DNA of 64,000 nt from an uncultured Collinsella sp. (GTDB lineage Bacteria > Actinomycetota > Coriobacteriia > Coriobacteriales > Coriobacteriaceae): NCBI GenBank assembly GCA_900539735.1, contig UQDE01000006.1, positions 1 to 64,000 of the forward strand, given 5' to 3'. This document shows, piece by piece, positions 42,758 to 51,538 of the stretch (positions within the stretch are counted from its first letter, which is position 1; the number at the start of each line of letters is the position of its first letter). The notes below the pieces were generated by a model that ran no database searches, was not told where the DNA came from, and saw only the letters and a list, made by a program, of their open reading frames with translations. A program made the position numbers and the translations under genes.

Positions 42758-44573
42758 AACCCTTATGGGCAGCATCCGCGATTACATGAAGGTCACGATC
42801 GCCACGCCGCTGCTGGTGCTTGGCGAGGTAATCTGCCAGATGATGATCCCGTTTATCACCGCCGACATGATCGACGCCATCAAGGACGGCACCGCCGTTA
42901 CCGAGATGCTGCCCACCGCCGGCCTTCTCGTACTCATCGCGCTGACGTCACTCGCCTTTGGCGCCGCCGCGGGCATCACCTGCAGCCATGCCAGCTGCGG
43001 CTTTGCCAAGAACCTGCGTCACGACCTGTTCTACAAGATCCAGACGTTCAGCTTCGCCAACATCGACGAGTTCTCGAGCTCCTCGCTCGTCACCCGCCTC
43101 ACCACCGACATCAACAACGTGCAGCAGGCCTTTATGATGCTCATCCGCATCGCCGTGCGCTCGCCGCTGGTGCTGGTCTTTGCCTTTACCATGGCATACG
43201 CCATGGGCGGCAGCGTCTCGTTTGTCTACCTGGTCATCATCCCGCTGCTGGGCTTTGGCCTGTTCTTTATCATCTATAAGGTGCGCCCGATCTTTGCCCG
43301 CGTGTTCCGCAAGTACGACGCGCTCAACGAATCCGTTGAGGAAAACGTCACCGGCATGCGCGTGGTCAAGAGCTACGTGCGCCAGGACTACGAGAAGGAG
43401 AAGTTCGCCACCGCCGCGCGCGACGTCCAGATGGACTTCACCCGCGCCGAGAAGCTGCTCGCCTTCAACAACCCCATGATGAACATCTGCGTCAACGGCG
43501 CGTTCGTCGTCATCATCTACCTGGGCTCCAAGCTCATCATCACGAGCCAGGGCACCCTGTTCGACGTGGGCCAGCTCTCCTCCATCTTTACCTACGGCTT
43601 CCAGATTCTGATGAGCCTAATGCAGCTGTCGATGATCTTTGTCATGGTAACCATGGCAGACGAGTCGGCGCACCGCATTACCGAGGTGCTGGCCGCCGAG
43701 CCCACGATCGCCAACCCGACCGAGCCCGTGCACGAGGTTGCCGACGGCTCCATCGACTTCGATCACGTGAGCTTTAAGTATTCCGAGCATGCCCGCCGCC
43801 AGGCGCTCGACGATATCGACCTGCATATTAAGAGCGGCGAGACCATCGGCATTATCGGTGGCACCGGCTCGGCCAAGTCGACGCTCGTGAACCTGATCGC
43901 CCGCCTGTACGATGTCACCGAGGGCACCGTGCGCGTCGGCGGCGTAGACGTGCGCGACTACGACCTGGACGCGCTGCGCCACCAGGTAGCCATGGTCCTG
44001 CAGAAAAACGTGCTGTTTAGCGGCACCATCGCCGAGAACCTGCGCTGGGGCGACCCGAACGCCACCGACGAGGAAGTCCGCGAGGCCGCACATCTGGCCT
44101 GCGCCGACGAGTTCGTCGACGGCTTCCCCAAGGGCTACGACACCTGGATCGAGCAGGGCGGCTCCAACGTTTCCGGTGGCCAGAAGCAGCGCCTGTGCAT
44201 CGCGCGTGCCCTGCTGCGTCGCCCCAAGATCTTGATCCTGGACGATTCCACGAGCGCCGTCGACACCAAGACCGACGCCAAGATCCGCGAGGGCCTGGCG
44301 AGCTACCTGCCCAACACGACCAAGCTCATCATCGCCCAGCGCATCAGCTCCGTGCAGGACGCCGACCGCATCATCGTCATGGAGGGCGGCCGCATCAAGG
44401 ACATCGGCAACCACGATGAGCTGCTCAAGACGAGCGAGATCTACCGCGAGACCTTTACCTCGCAAAATAAGATGAGTGCCGAAGGCGAGGACGCGGGCGA
44501 GACCGCCGCAGCCGACACCGAGGCATCCGCACCGCAAGCTCAGACCCAGGAAGGAGGCGAGGCACATGAGTAA
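42750..44573 (+). CDS. ABC exporter half-transporter A, with degenerate ATPase site
   Basis: A 607-aa fused membrane domain (six helices) and ATPase of the multidrug/lipid exporter type. The ATPase has Walker A GGTGSAKS and a canonical signature VSGGQKQR, but Walker B reads ILILDDSTS: Asp takes the place of the catalytic Glu. In heterodimeric exporters such as BmrCD this marks the partner with the degenerate site. The C-terminal 40 residues are acidic and Ala-rich. It overlaps marR by 8 bases and half-transporter B by 8 bases. Confidence 0.92.
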   Translation: MIKTLMGSIRDYMKVTIATPLLVLGEVICQMMIPFITADMIDAIKDGTAVTEMLPTAGLLVLIALTSLAFGAAAGITCSHASCGFAKNLRHDLFYKIQTFSFANIDEFSSSSLVTRLTTDINNVQQAFMMLIRIAVRSPLVLVFAFTMAYAMGGSVSFVYLVIIPLLGFGLFFIIYKVRPIFARVFRKYDALNESVEENVTGMRVVKSYVRQDYEKEKFATAARDVQMDFTRAEKLLAFNNPMMNICVNGAFVVIIYLGSKLIITSQGTLFDVGQLSSIFTYGFQILMSLMQLSMIFVMVTMADESAHRITEVLAAEPTIANPTEPVHEVADGSIDFDHVSFKYSEHARRQALDDIDLHIKSGETIGIIGGTGSAKSTLVNLIARLYDVTEGTVRVGGVDVRDYDLDALRHQVAMVLQKNVLFSGTIAENLRWGDPNATDEEVREAAHLACADEFVDGFPKGYDTWIEQGGSNVSGGQKQRLCIARALLRRPKILILDDSTSAVDTKTDAKIREGLASYLPNTTKLIIAQRISSVQDADRIIVMEGGRIKDIGNHDELLKTSEIYRETFTSQNKMSAEGEDAGETAAADTEASAPQAQTQEGGEAHE

Positions 44574-46485
44574 GGCCGCTACCGCCGAGCGCGCGCGCAA
44601 CCGCAAGGGCGGCACCATGACGCGCCTGATCAAGATGCTCTTTGGCTTCTACCCGGTGCTTTTGCCCCTCGTCGTCGCCGGCGTTGTGCTCTGCGCCATC
44701 ATCAACTCCATCGGCGCGACGTTTCTCCAGAGCGCGCTGCAGGTCATTAGCGAATCGTGGCAGTCGGGCGACTGGACGGCCGCGCAGCCCAAGATTCTGA
44801 AGCTCGTGACCACCCTCGGCTGCATCTACGCCGTGGGCGTCGCCTCCTCGCTCTTCTGGAACCGCGCCATGGCCGTCATCACGCAGGGCTCGCTCGAGAA
44901 GCTGCGCGAAAAGATGTTCAACCGCATGCAAGACCTGCCGATTCGCTACTTCGACACGCACCAGCGCGGCGACATCATGAGCCACTACACCAACGACATC
45001 GACACGCTGCGTCAGATGATCAGCCAGTCGCTGCCCAACCTGCTCATGACGATCATCGTCATCGTCACCGTGTTCTTCATCATGCTATATTACAGCGTGT
45101 GGATGTGCCTGGTCATCATTGCCGGCGTCGCCTTTATGACCTTTATGACCAAGCTGCTCGGCTCCAACTCCGCGCGCTTCTTTATCGCGCAGCAGACCGA
45201 GCTCGGCGTGGTCGAGGGCCATATCGAGGAAGTCATGAACGGCCAGAAAGTCGTCAAGGCGTTCTGTCACGAGTCCGCTGCCGAGGCCGATTTTGACGAG
45301 CGCAACGAGAAGCTCTTCGAGGTCTCGCAGAAGGCCAACATGTACGCCAACATCCTCATGCCGATCCTCGGGAACCTGGGCGACTTGCTCTACGTGCTGG
45401 TCGCGCTGACCGGCGGCATCTTCCTGGCGCTGGGCGTGCCCAACCTGAGCCTCTCGGGCATGGCGCTCTCCATCGCCGTCGTGGTGCCGTTCCTCAACAT
45501 GACCAAGCAGTTCTGCGGCCAGATCGGCCAGATCTCGCAGCAGATCAACGCCGTGGTCATGGGCCTTGCCGGCGCCGAGCGCATCTTTGAGCTGCTCGAC
45601 GAGGAGCCCGAAGCCGACGAGGGCTACGTGACGCTCGTCAACGCACAGGTGAACCCCGAGACCTGGCAGCTCGAGGAAGCCGACCACCGCACCGGCATGT
45701 GGGCATGGAAGCACCCGCACCGCGCGACCGGCGAGATCGAGTACGTGCCGCTGCGTGGTGACCTGGTCATGGATAACGTGGACTTTGGCTATACGCCCGA
45801 CCACGAGGTGCTGCACGGCGTGTCCGTATATGCCAAGCCGGGCCAGAAGGTCGCGTTTGTCGGTGCCACCGGTGCCGGTAAGACGACCATCACCAACCTC
45901 ATCAACCGCTTCTACGACATTGCCGACGGCAAGATCCGCTACGACGGCATCAACGTCAACAAGATTCGCAAGTCCGACCTGCGTCGCTCGTTGGGCGTGG
46001 TGTTGCAGGACGTGAACCTGTTCACCGGCACCGTGATGGACAACATCCGCTACGGCAATCTGGACGCCACCGACGAGGAGTGCATCAAGGCAGCCAAGCT
46101 CGCGGGAGCGGACGACTTTATCACCCGTCTGCCCGACGGCTACGACACCATGCTCACCGGCAACGGCGCGCAGCTGTCGCAGGGCCAGCGCCAGTTGATC
46201 TCGATTGCGCGCGCCGCCGTCGCCGATCCGCCGGCGATGATTCTGGACGAGGCCACATCGAGCATCGATACCCGCACCGAGGCCATCGTGCAGGCAGGCA
46301 TGGACAAGCTCATGGAGGGTCGCACGACGTTTGTCATCGCACACCGCCTGAGCACCGTGCGCAACTCCGACGCGATCATCTGCCTGGACCACGGCCGCAT
46401 CATCGAGCGCGGCAACCACGACGAGCTGATCGCCAAGCGCGGCTACTACTATCAGCTCTATACCGGAGCGTTTGAGCTGGAGTAG
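44566..46485 (+). CDS. ABC exporter half-transporter B, with canonical ATPase
   Basis: 639 aa from the ATG at 44566 (AAGGAGG upstream), partner of 42750-44573. Six membrane helices come first, with the long loop FDTHQRGDIMSHYTNDIDTL. The ATPase carries Walker A GATGAGKTT, signature LSQGQRQ and an intact Walker B MILDEATS with catalytic Glu. The region before the ATPase (about 355-400) contains an extra segment EADHRTGMWAWKHPHRATGE not common in the family. The substrate is not known; the MarR linkage suggests a drug or toxic metabolite. Confidence 0.93.
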   Translation: MSKAATAERARNRKGGTMTRLIKMLFGFYPVLLPLVVAGVVLCAIINSIGATFLQSALQVISESWQSGDWTAAQPKILKLVTTLGCIYAVGVASSLFWNRAMAVITQGSLEKLREKMFNRMQDLPIRYFDTHQRGDIMSHYTNDIDTLRQMISQSLPNLLMTIIVIVTVFFIMLYYSVWMCLVIIAGVAFMTFMTKLLGSNSARFFIAQQTELGVVEGHIEEVMNGQKVVKAFCHESAAEADFDERNEKLFEVSQKANMYANILMPILGNLGDLLYVLVALTGGIFLALGVPNLSLSGMALSIAVVVPFLNMTKQFCGQIGQISQQINAVVMGLAGAERIFELLDEEPEADEGYVTLVNAQVNPETWQLEEADHRTGMWAWKHPHRATGEIEYVPLRGDLVMDNVDFGYTPDHEVLHGVSVYAKPGQKVAFVGATGAGKTTITNLINRFYDIADGKIRYDGINVNKIRKSDLRRSLGVVLQDVNLFTGTVMDNIRYGNLDATDEECIKAAKLAGADDFITRLPDGYDTMLTGNGAQLSQGQRQLISIARAAVADPPAMILDEATSSIDTRTEAIVQAGMDKLMEGRTTFVIAHRLSTVRNSDAIICLDHGRIIERGNHDELIAKRGYYYQLYTGAFELE

Positions 46486-46612
46486 TTCGGCCCGCCGAGA
46501 TGGCCGATTTGCCGCTCATTTGTCGGGCATGACCCTAAGGTCAATGCCCTCCTCTTTCGGGGCAAATCGACTCATCTCAACGACCCAAACACAATGCTTC
46601 GCAACGAATAAA

Positions 46613-46647
46613 GCCTCCGCAGCCACACGAGCTGCGGAGGCTTTTTT
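46613..46647 (+). terminator. Terminator of the marR-ABC operon
   Basis: GCCTCCGCAGC (46613-46623) pairs with GCTGCGGAGGC (46631-46641), then six T residues. Confidence 0.9.
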
Positions 46648-46656
46648 CATGCCGGC

Positions 46657-46828
46657 CGGAAACCGTATCCCACTTTTCGGACCCAGAATGGGATGCCGTT
46701 TCCCGCTGGACCCCCTCCGGGAAACGGCATCCCATTTCAAGGGGGTAAACCGGGATGTAGTTTCCCCTAACGGCACCTTTGGGAAGCCGCATCCCACTCT
46801 AGACGCACAAAACGGGATGAGCTTTCCC
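46657..46828. repeat. Array of six alternating inverted 15-bp motifs with 62-bp period
   Basis: The motif GGGAAACGGCATCCC and its reverse complement alternate, starting at 46657, 46690, 46719, 46752, 46781 and 46814. Steps are 33, 29, 33, 29, 33. The intervening 18- and 14-base spacers are unrelated to each other. The outer GGGAW and ATCCC parts are best conserved. A minus-strand reading frame crosses it, but the 62-bp period breaks the codon phase. Confidence 0.85.
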
Positions 46829-47018
46829 ATGGTGATCCAAGACCAGAAGCATGTCCGATAGCGCAGCCAGGTCAAGAACAACAAGGCAAGCGTCACGCCA
46901 ATTTGGACGAACGTCTGCTGCAGTTTGAGGCTGCTGGCCCATATGGTAGAGTTAACCACCCATGAATTTCAGCACACTGCGTGCTACCTGCTCTTTTGTC
47001 ATTTAGGGGAGTGAACTT

Positions 47019-48110
47019 GTGAATACTTCTGTCGCCAAGAAGGCCAGCCAGGCGGTGCGCCTGCTCATGATGGTGCTCACGGCAGTTCTCATCTTCTTCT
47101 TCATCAATGTTATGCTGCTCGTCTCCGATATCCAGGGCACGGCGCGCGTGGTCAATTACGCCGGTCTGGTGCGCGGTACCACGCAGCGAATCGTTAAGCT
47201 CGAGGATGCGGGCCAGCCTCAAGATGACCTGCTCAAAGCCGTGGATTCATACATCAACGGTTTGCGTTACGGAAGTGACGACCTCAACCTCGTCCGTCTC
47301 GACGACGATGAGTATCAGGCAAAAATGACCGAGCTTGCAAATTATTTTGATGAGCTTTGCGCCGAGATCATCCGCGTGCGCGAAGTCGGCTATGAGAACA
47401 CCGACATCATCCCTATGAGCGAGGAGTTCTTTGGCATTTGCGACGATGCTACGCGACTCGCAGAGGACTACTCTCAGGAGAAGGCGTCGGCGCTCAACTA
47501 TCTCGAGGGCTTGGTGATCATCGACATCATGGGCTTGGTGGCGACCTTTGCGGTCGAACTTGTTCGCGCGGTGCGAACTGCCGCGCTCAATCGCGAACTG
47601 CAGAGCAAAGTCTATCTCGACGAAGCCACGGGACTGCCCAACAAGAACAAGTGCGAGGAGATCTTGGGGCAGGAGCAGCCTGTCTCCGCGGAGGCGTCCG
47701 TTGCGGTGTGCGTCTTCGACCTTAACAATTTGCATACGGTCAATAACAACTTCGGCCACGAGAAGGGCGACGAATACATCCGCTCTTTTGCCCGACAGCT
47801 GCGGCGCGTGGCATCCGAGACCTGCTTTGTGGGCCGCGACGGTGGCGATGAGTTTATCGCGGTGCTGCGGGATACCGATCGAGCTGCCGTGGAGTCCTGT
47901 CTCGCTCGGGTTCGTGCGAACGTGAACGAGTATTCCGAGGCTCACCCCGACATGCCCATCAGCTATGCGGTGGGCTATGCGCTTTCCAGTGATTTTGACG
48001 AGCCGCCTACCATGCGCGAACTCTTTTCCCAGGCCGACAAAAACATGTACATCGACAAGAACCGCGTAAAGGCAGCCGAGGCAGCCGGGCTGCCACGCGA
48101 GGAACGCTAA
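47019..48110 (+). CDS. Membrane GGDEF protein, probable diguanylate cyclase
   Basis: 363 aa starting at GTG 47019 (GGGGAG upstream). One membrane helix (LLMMVLTAVLIFFFINVMLL), an extracellular helical sensor of about 130 residues, a second helix (GLVIIDIMGLVATFAVELV), then a GGDEF domain with DEATGLPNKN, DLNNLHTVNNNFGHEKGD and the active-site GRDGGDEF. The catalytic motif is intact, so c-di-GMP synthesis is predicted. I do not see the RxxD inhibitory site before GGDEF. No EAL or HD-GYP partner is nearby. Confidence 0.88.
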   Translation: MNTSVAKKASQAVRLLMMVLTAVLIFFFINVMLLVSDIQGTARVVNYAGLVRGTTQRIVKLEDAGQPQDDLLKAVDSYINGLRYGSDDLNLVRLDDDEYQAKMTELANYFDELCAEIIRVREVGYENTDIIPMSEEFFGICDDATRLAEDYSQEKASALNYLEGLVIIDIMGLVATFAVELVRAVRTAALNRELQSKVYLDEATGLPNKNKCEEILGQEQPVSAEASVAVCVFDLNNLHTVNNNFGHEKGDEYIRSFARQLRRVASETCFVGRDGGDEFIAVLRDTDRAAVESCLARVRANVNEYSEAHPDMPISYAVGYALSSDFDEPPTMRELFSQADKNMYIDKNRVKAAEAAGLPREER

Positions 48111-48153
48111 ACCCGTAGCAAAGGGTAGCTAATTTGGGACGGGGCTCTTTTTG

Positions 48154-49032
48154 CTATTTGAGAAGTTGGACCATGGCGTTGACGAATTTTTGGACTTGGA
48201 GGGTGGGCTCGAGCGGGTAGTGCAGAAAGACCGGCACCTCGCGGCCGCACAGGAACGGCACGCCCACAAAGGCCGGGTGCACCCCCGACCACGCCCCGCA
48301 GGTGAGCACCGCGTCGCCCTTTTCCTCCGCCTCGTTAAAGAGCGCAAAGTCAAAGCTATCCACATCGATCACGTCCACACCGCCGTCGGCCAACAGGTCG
48401 ATGCGCAGGCTATCCATGGCATCGTTGCCGTGGCGCAGTACGCGCAGGCGCATGCCCTCCAAGTCGGCGACCGTGATGCGCGTCTTGCGCGCCAGCGGGC
48501 TCGTGCGCGGCAGGTCGATATAAAACGGCACGTTGACGATGCGGAGCTTTTGGCAGGTGTCGCCCCAGCGCGGAGTCGAAAAACTCGACTGCACCACATC
48601 GACCTCGCGGCCCAAGCTGCGCATGACGGTCTCGCGCTCGTCGTAGAGGTCGCTTACCGGCACAATCTCAAATCGCAGCGACGGCTCCAGATCGTGAATG
48701 CCCGTCCACATCGACAGCGTTTGGCGCCCCGGACACATCATCGACACGCCCAGGCGCACGGCACCGCCATCGCCCGCCGCACGTCGGGCACGGCGCAGGG
48801 CGTCCTCGGACTGGCGCATGATCGAGCGCGCGTCGTCCACCAGCAGAGCACCCGCCGGCGTCACCTTGACGCCCGAGTGCGAGCGCTCGAACAGCGTAAT
48901 ACCGAACTCCGCCTCAAAACCCGATACCTGCTTGACGAGCGCCGGCGTCGACACGCGCAGCTTTGCCGCCGTACGCGAGAAGCTTCCCAGCTCCGCGGCG
49001 GCCGATATGGCCTCAAGTCGTCGATCGTACAC
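48154..49032 (-). CDS. LysR-type transcriptional regulator
   Basis: 292 aa from the GTG at 49032 (GGGAG upstream); the ATG at 49065 would add 11 residues before the HTH. The N-terminal helix-turn-helix is AAELGSFSRTAAKLRVSTPA, followed by the linker helix and a substrate-binding domain (GAVRLGVSMMCPGRQTLSMW). It is divergent from the SDR-MFS-Gfo/Idh cluster across 233 bases and is the likely regulator of that cluster, responding to its substrate. Its end lies 43 bases from the convergent GGDEF gene. Confidence 0.88.
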   Translation of the reverse strand: MYDRRLEAISAAAELGSFSRTAAKLRVSTPALVKQVSGFEAEFGITLFERSHSGVKVTPAGALLVDDARSIMRQSEDALRRARRAAGDGGAVRLGVSMMCPGRQTLSMWTGIHDLEPSLRFEIVPVSDLYDERETVMRSLGREVDVVQSSFSTPRWGDTCQKLRIVNVPFYIDLPRTSPLARKTRITVADLEGMRLRVLRHGNDAMDSLRIDLLADGGVDVIDVDSFDFALFNEAEEKGDAVLTCGAWSGVHPAFVGVPFLCGREVPVFLHYPLEPTLQVQKFVNAMVQLLK

Positions 49033-49212
49033 GTCAATCTCCCGTTTTCGCGCCCGTGACCGCATGGTGCCACAGGGGGTTGTTTTCGCAGGTCACGCGC
49101 TCAATTGAGAATAAACTGCATCGCACGGTGTAAACCTACGGTTAATGCCATTCTAACAAATATGCAATTCACCTGCGCAAATGCAAAGCATACGATAACC
49201 AGCGAAAACCAC

Positions 49213-49239
49213 GTGGGTCGGTTAATGGGAGCGACCCAC
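49213..49239 (+). promoter_or_regulatory. Hairpin in the 5' leader of the SDR gene
   Basis: GTGGGTCG and CGACCCAC form 8 perfect pairs just before the ribosome-binding region of the SDR gene, in the divergent control region. It may be an operator or a leader structure; I cannot tell which. Confidence 0.4.
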
Positions 49240-49265
49240 CGGGAGGCACAAGAAGGGAAGTTCCT

Positions 49266-50147
49266 ATGAGCAATTGGCTTAAGCTCGAGGGCGATGTCTG
49301 CGCCGTAACCGGCGCACTCGGCGGTATGGGCGTCGAGATTTGCCGCGAGTTCGCCCGCAACGGCGCCAACGTCGTCCTGCTCGACCTGGACGAGGAGAAG
49401 GTCAAGGCCGCAGCCGCCGACCTCGCCGCCGAGTTTGGCATCCACGCCGAGGGCTACAAGATGAACGCTACCGATGAAACCGAGGTTCAGGCCGCCGTCG
49501 ATGCCACCATCGCCGACTTCGGTCGCGTCGACGTTCTCGTCAACACCGCCGGCATCCTGCGCTTCGCAGCTATGGAAGACCTGCCGCTGAGCGACTGGGA
49601 GCAGGTGCTCAACGTCAACCTCACCGGCTACTTCATCACCTCGCAGCGCTTTGGTCGCGAGATGATCAAGGCCGGCCAGGGTCGCCTGGTGCACATCTCG
49701 ACCGTCGCCAGTCACTCCCCCGAGACGTTCTCGGGCGTGTACAGCTCCACCAAAGCCGGCGTCAACATGATGTCCAAGATGCTTGCCGCTGAGTGGGGCC
49801 CGTACGGCGTGCGCTCCAACTGCGTCGAGCCCTGCTTCGTTAAGACCCCGATGTCGGCCAACTTCTACGCCGACCCCGAGGTCGAGAAGAGCCGCAGCCG
49901 CCTGATCGCCACGCGCCGCATCGGCGAGGTCGGCGATATTGCCAACGCCGTCATGTTCCTGGCGTCCAAGCGCTCGGACTTTACCACCGGCGACGCCATC
50001 AAGGTCGACGGCGGCTTCTCCAATATGATGGGCGACCTCACCGCCAAGCCCGGCGGCCGTCGCGCCTATGCCGACAACTACCTCAAGAACAAGGGTGTCG
50101 AGCTTTGGTCCGACGAGTCCGGCGTCGCCAAGCCGACTGACCAGTAA
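49266..50147 (+). CDS. Short-chain dehydrogenase/reductase
   Basis: A 293-aa classical SDR. The cofactor loop is TGALGGMG near residue 19, the Asp after beta-2 (LLDLDEEK) favours NAD over NADP, NTAG is at about 96, and the active site is Ser in VHISTVASHS with YSSTKAG (Tyr-x3-Lys). The C-terminal 40 residues after VDGGFSNMMG are longer than usual. It is first in a three-gene cluster with an OFA-type transporter and a Gfo/Idh oxidoreductase. A sugar-acid or polyol substrate is plausible by context only. Confidence 0.9.
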   Translation: MSNWLKLEGDVCAVTGALGGMGVEICREFARNGANVVLLDLDEEKVKAAAADLAAEFGIHAEGYKMNATDETEVQAAVDATIADFGRVDVLVNTAGILRFAAMEDLPLSDWEQVLNVNLTGYFITSQRFGREMIKAGQGRLVHISTVASHSPETFSGVYSSTKAGVNMMSKMLAAEWGPYGVRSNCVEPCFVKTPMSANFYADPEVEKSRSRLIATRRIGEVGDIANAVMFLASKRSDFTTGDAIKVDGGFSNMMGDLTAKPGGRRAYADNYLKNKGVELWSDESGVAKPTDQ

Positions 50148-50212
50148 ACCAACCTAACAGGGAGACCCGCGGATACGACCGCTCCTCCCCCGTATCGATT
50201 AGAAAGAGTCCA

Positions 50213-51469
50213 ATGGCTTCCACCAACTCCAACAAGGGTCGCGCCGTCGTGCTTTCCGCCGCGTGCGTCACCATGTTCTTCATCAGCTCCATCGCGCTGT
50301 ATTCCGTCGTGAGCAAAAACCTGCTCGCCGTTTACCCCGAGTGGTCCAGCGCCCTTACCTGGGCCTTCCCGGTCTTTCAGACCATCATGGCCGTGACGGG
50401 CATCTTCGCCGGCCGCATCTCCGATAAGATCGGCCCCCGCAACGTCGTGATCGCCGCTGCCGTGTGCTACGGCGTGGGCTGGTTCATGTCCGGCACCGTC
50501 ACCGAGCCGTGGCAGTTCTACCTGTGGTTCTCGCTCGTCGCCGCCGTCGGCAACGGTCTGGGCTACAACCCGGCACTCACCACCGGTCAGAAGTGGTTCA
50601 TCGACAAGAAGGGCCTCGCCTCCGGCATCACCCTGGCCGCTTCGACCGCCGGCCCCGCTGTGCTGTCCCCGGTGCTCGCCTCGCTGCTCATCCCGAGCCT
50701 TGGCATCTTTGGCGCCCTTAAGGCGCTCGGCATCATCTTCTTTGTGATGATCGCCGCCTCCGCCCTGTTCCTGAAGGCCCCCGAGGCCGGTTGGCTGCCC
50801 GAGGGCTTCGAGGCCCCCAAGGGCGGCGCCCACGCCGGCACCTTCGGCGACCTCACCCCGGGCGAGATGGTCAAGACCCCGCGCTTCTGGGTCCTCATCA
50901 TCACCTTCGCCTTTGCCGCCACCGCCGGCACCCTGCTCGTCGGCAAGGTTGCCTCCATCGCCGCCGTCCAGCTCTTCGCCGACCCCACGAGCGCCGCTGC
51001 CGTCGCCCTCGGCGGCGTGGTGGTCTCCGTCAACACCTGCGCCAACCTGGTTGGCCGTCTGTCCTTTGGCCAGATCATCGACAAGCTCGGCGCCTATAAG
51101 TCGCTGCTCATCAGCCTTGTCGTCACCATCGTCGCCCTCGTTATCATGTCGATGAGCTTTACGCAGAGCATGTTCTTCGTGGCGCTCGCCCTGCTCGGCT
51201 TTAGCTTTGGCGCTCTGCTCGTCATCTACCCGCCGCTCACCGGTGGCGCCTTCGGCACCAGCAACATCGGCGTCAACTACGGCATCATGTTTTTGGGTTA
51301 CGCCGCCTCCACCTGGATCAGCCAGCCCATCACCGCCGTGCTGTATCACGCCGAGGCCGGCAGCGCCGCCTACCAGCAGTCCTTCTACGGCGCCATCGTA
51401 ATCGCCGCCATCGCCGTCGTGCTCACCGTCTACATGATGGTCTCCGACAGCAAGAAGAAGTCCGCTTAG
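50213..51469 (+). CDS. MFS transporter, OFA (oxalate/formate antiporter-like) family
   Basis: 418 aa, twelve membrane helices. Family landmarks are AGRISDKIGPRNVV after helix 2, GNGLGYNPALTTGQKWFIDKK (core NPALTTGQKWF) before helix 5, and NLVGRLSFGQIIDKLG in the second half. OFA proteins carry organic anions such as oxalate, formate or pyruvate. The arginine and lysine pattern needed for oxalate specificity was not checked. It probably imports the substrate of the two flanking oxidoreductases. Confidence 0.88.
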   Translation: MASTNSNKGRAVVLSAACVTMFFISSIALYSVVSKNLLAVYPEWSSALTWAFPVFQTIMAVTGIFAGRISDKIGPRNVVIAAAVCYGVGWFMSGTVTEPWQFYLWFSLVAAVGNGLGYNPALTTGQKWFIDKKGLASGITLAASTAGPAVLSPVLASLLIPSLGIFGALKALGIIFFVMIAASALFLKAPEAGWLPEGFEAPKGGAHAGTFGDLTPGEMVKTPRFWVLIITFAFAATAGTLLVGKVASIAAVQLFADPTSAAAVALGGVVVSVNTCANLVGRLSFGQIIDKLGAYKSLLISLVVTIVALVIMSMSFTQSMFFVALALLGFSFGALLVIYPPLTGGAFGTSNIGVNYGIMFLGYAASTWISQPITAVLYHAEAGSAAYQQSFYGAIVIAAIAVVLTVYMMVSDSKKKSA

Positions 51470-51478
51470 TAATTGCCG

Positions 51479-51509
51479 ATGTGACAAAGGGACTGCCCCT
51501 TTGTCACAT
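51479..51509. repeat. TGTGACAAAGGG palindrome, copy 4
   Basis: ATGTGACAAAGGG and CCCTTTGTCACAT flank ACTGC in the 69-base gap between the MFS and Gfo/Idh genes. Being inside an apparent operon, it argues against a strong terminator role. Confidence 0.8.
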
Positions 51510-51538
51510 TCCACCGCCACCAGTATTAAGGAGTCGAA

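Noticed and set aside
46516..46959. 147-aa minus-strand protein across the alternating motif array
   Set aside because: Its central part is only the translation of the inverted motif array, whose 62-bp period breaks the codon phase. It has no ribosome-binding site or recognisable domain.
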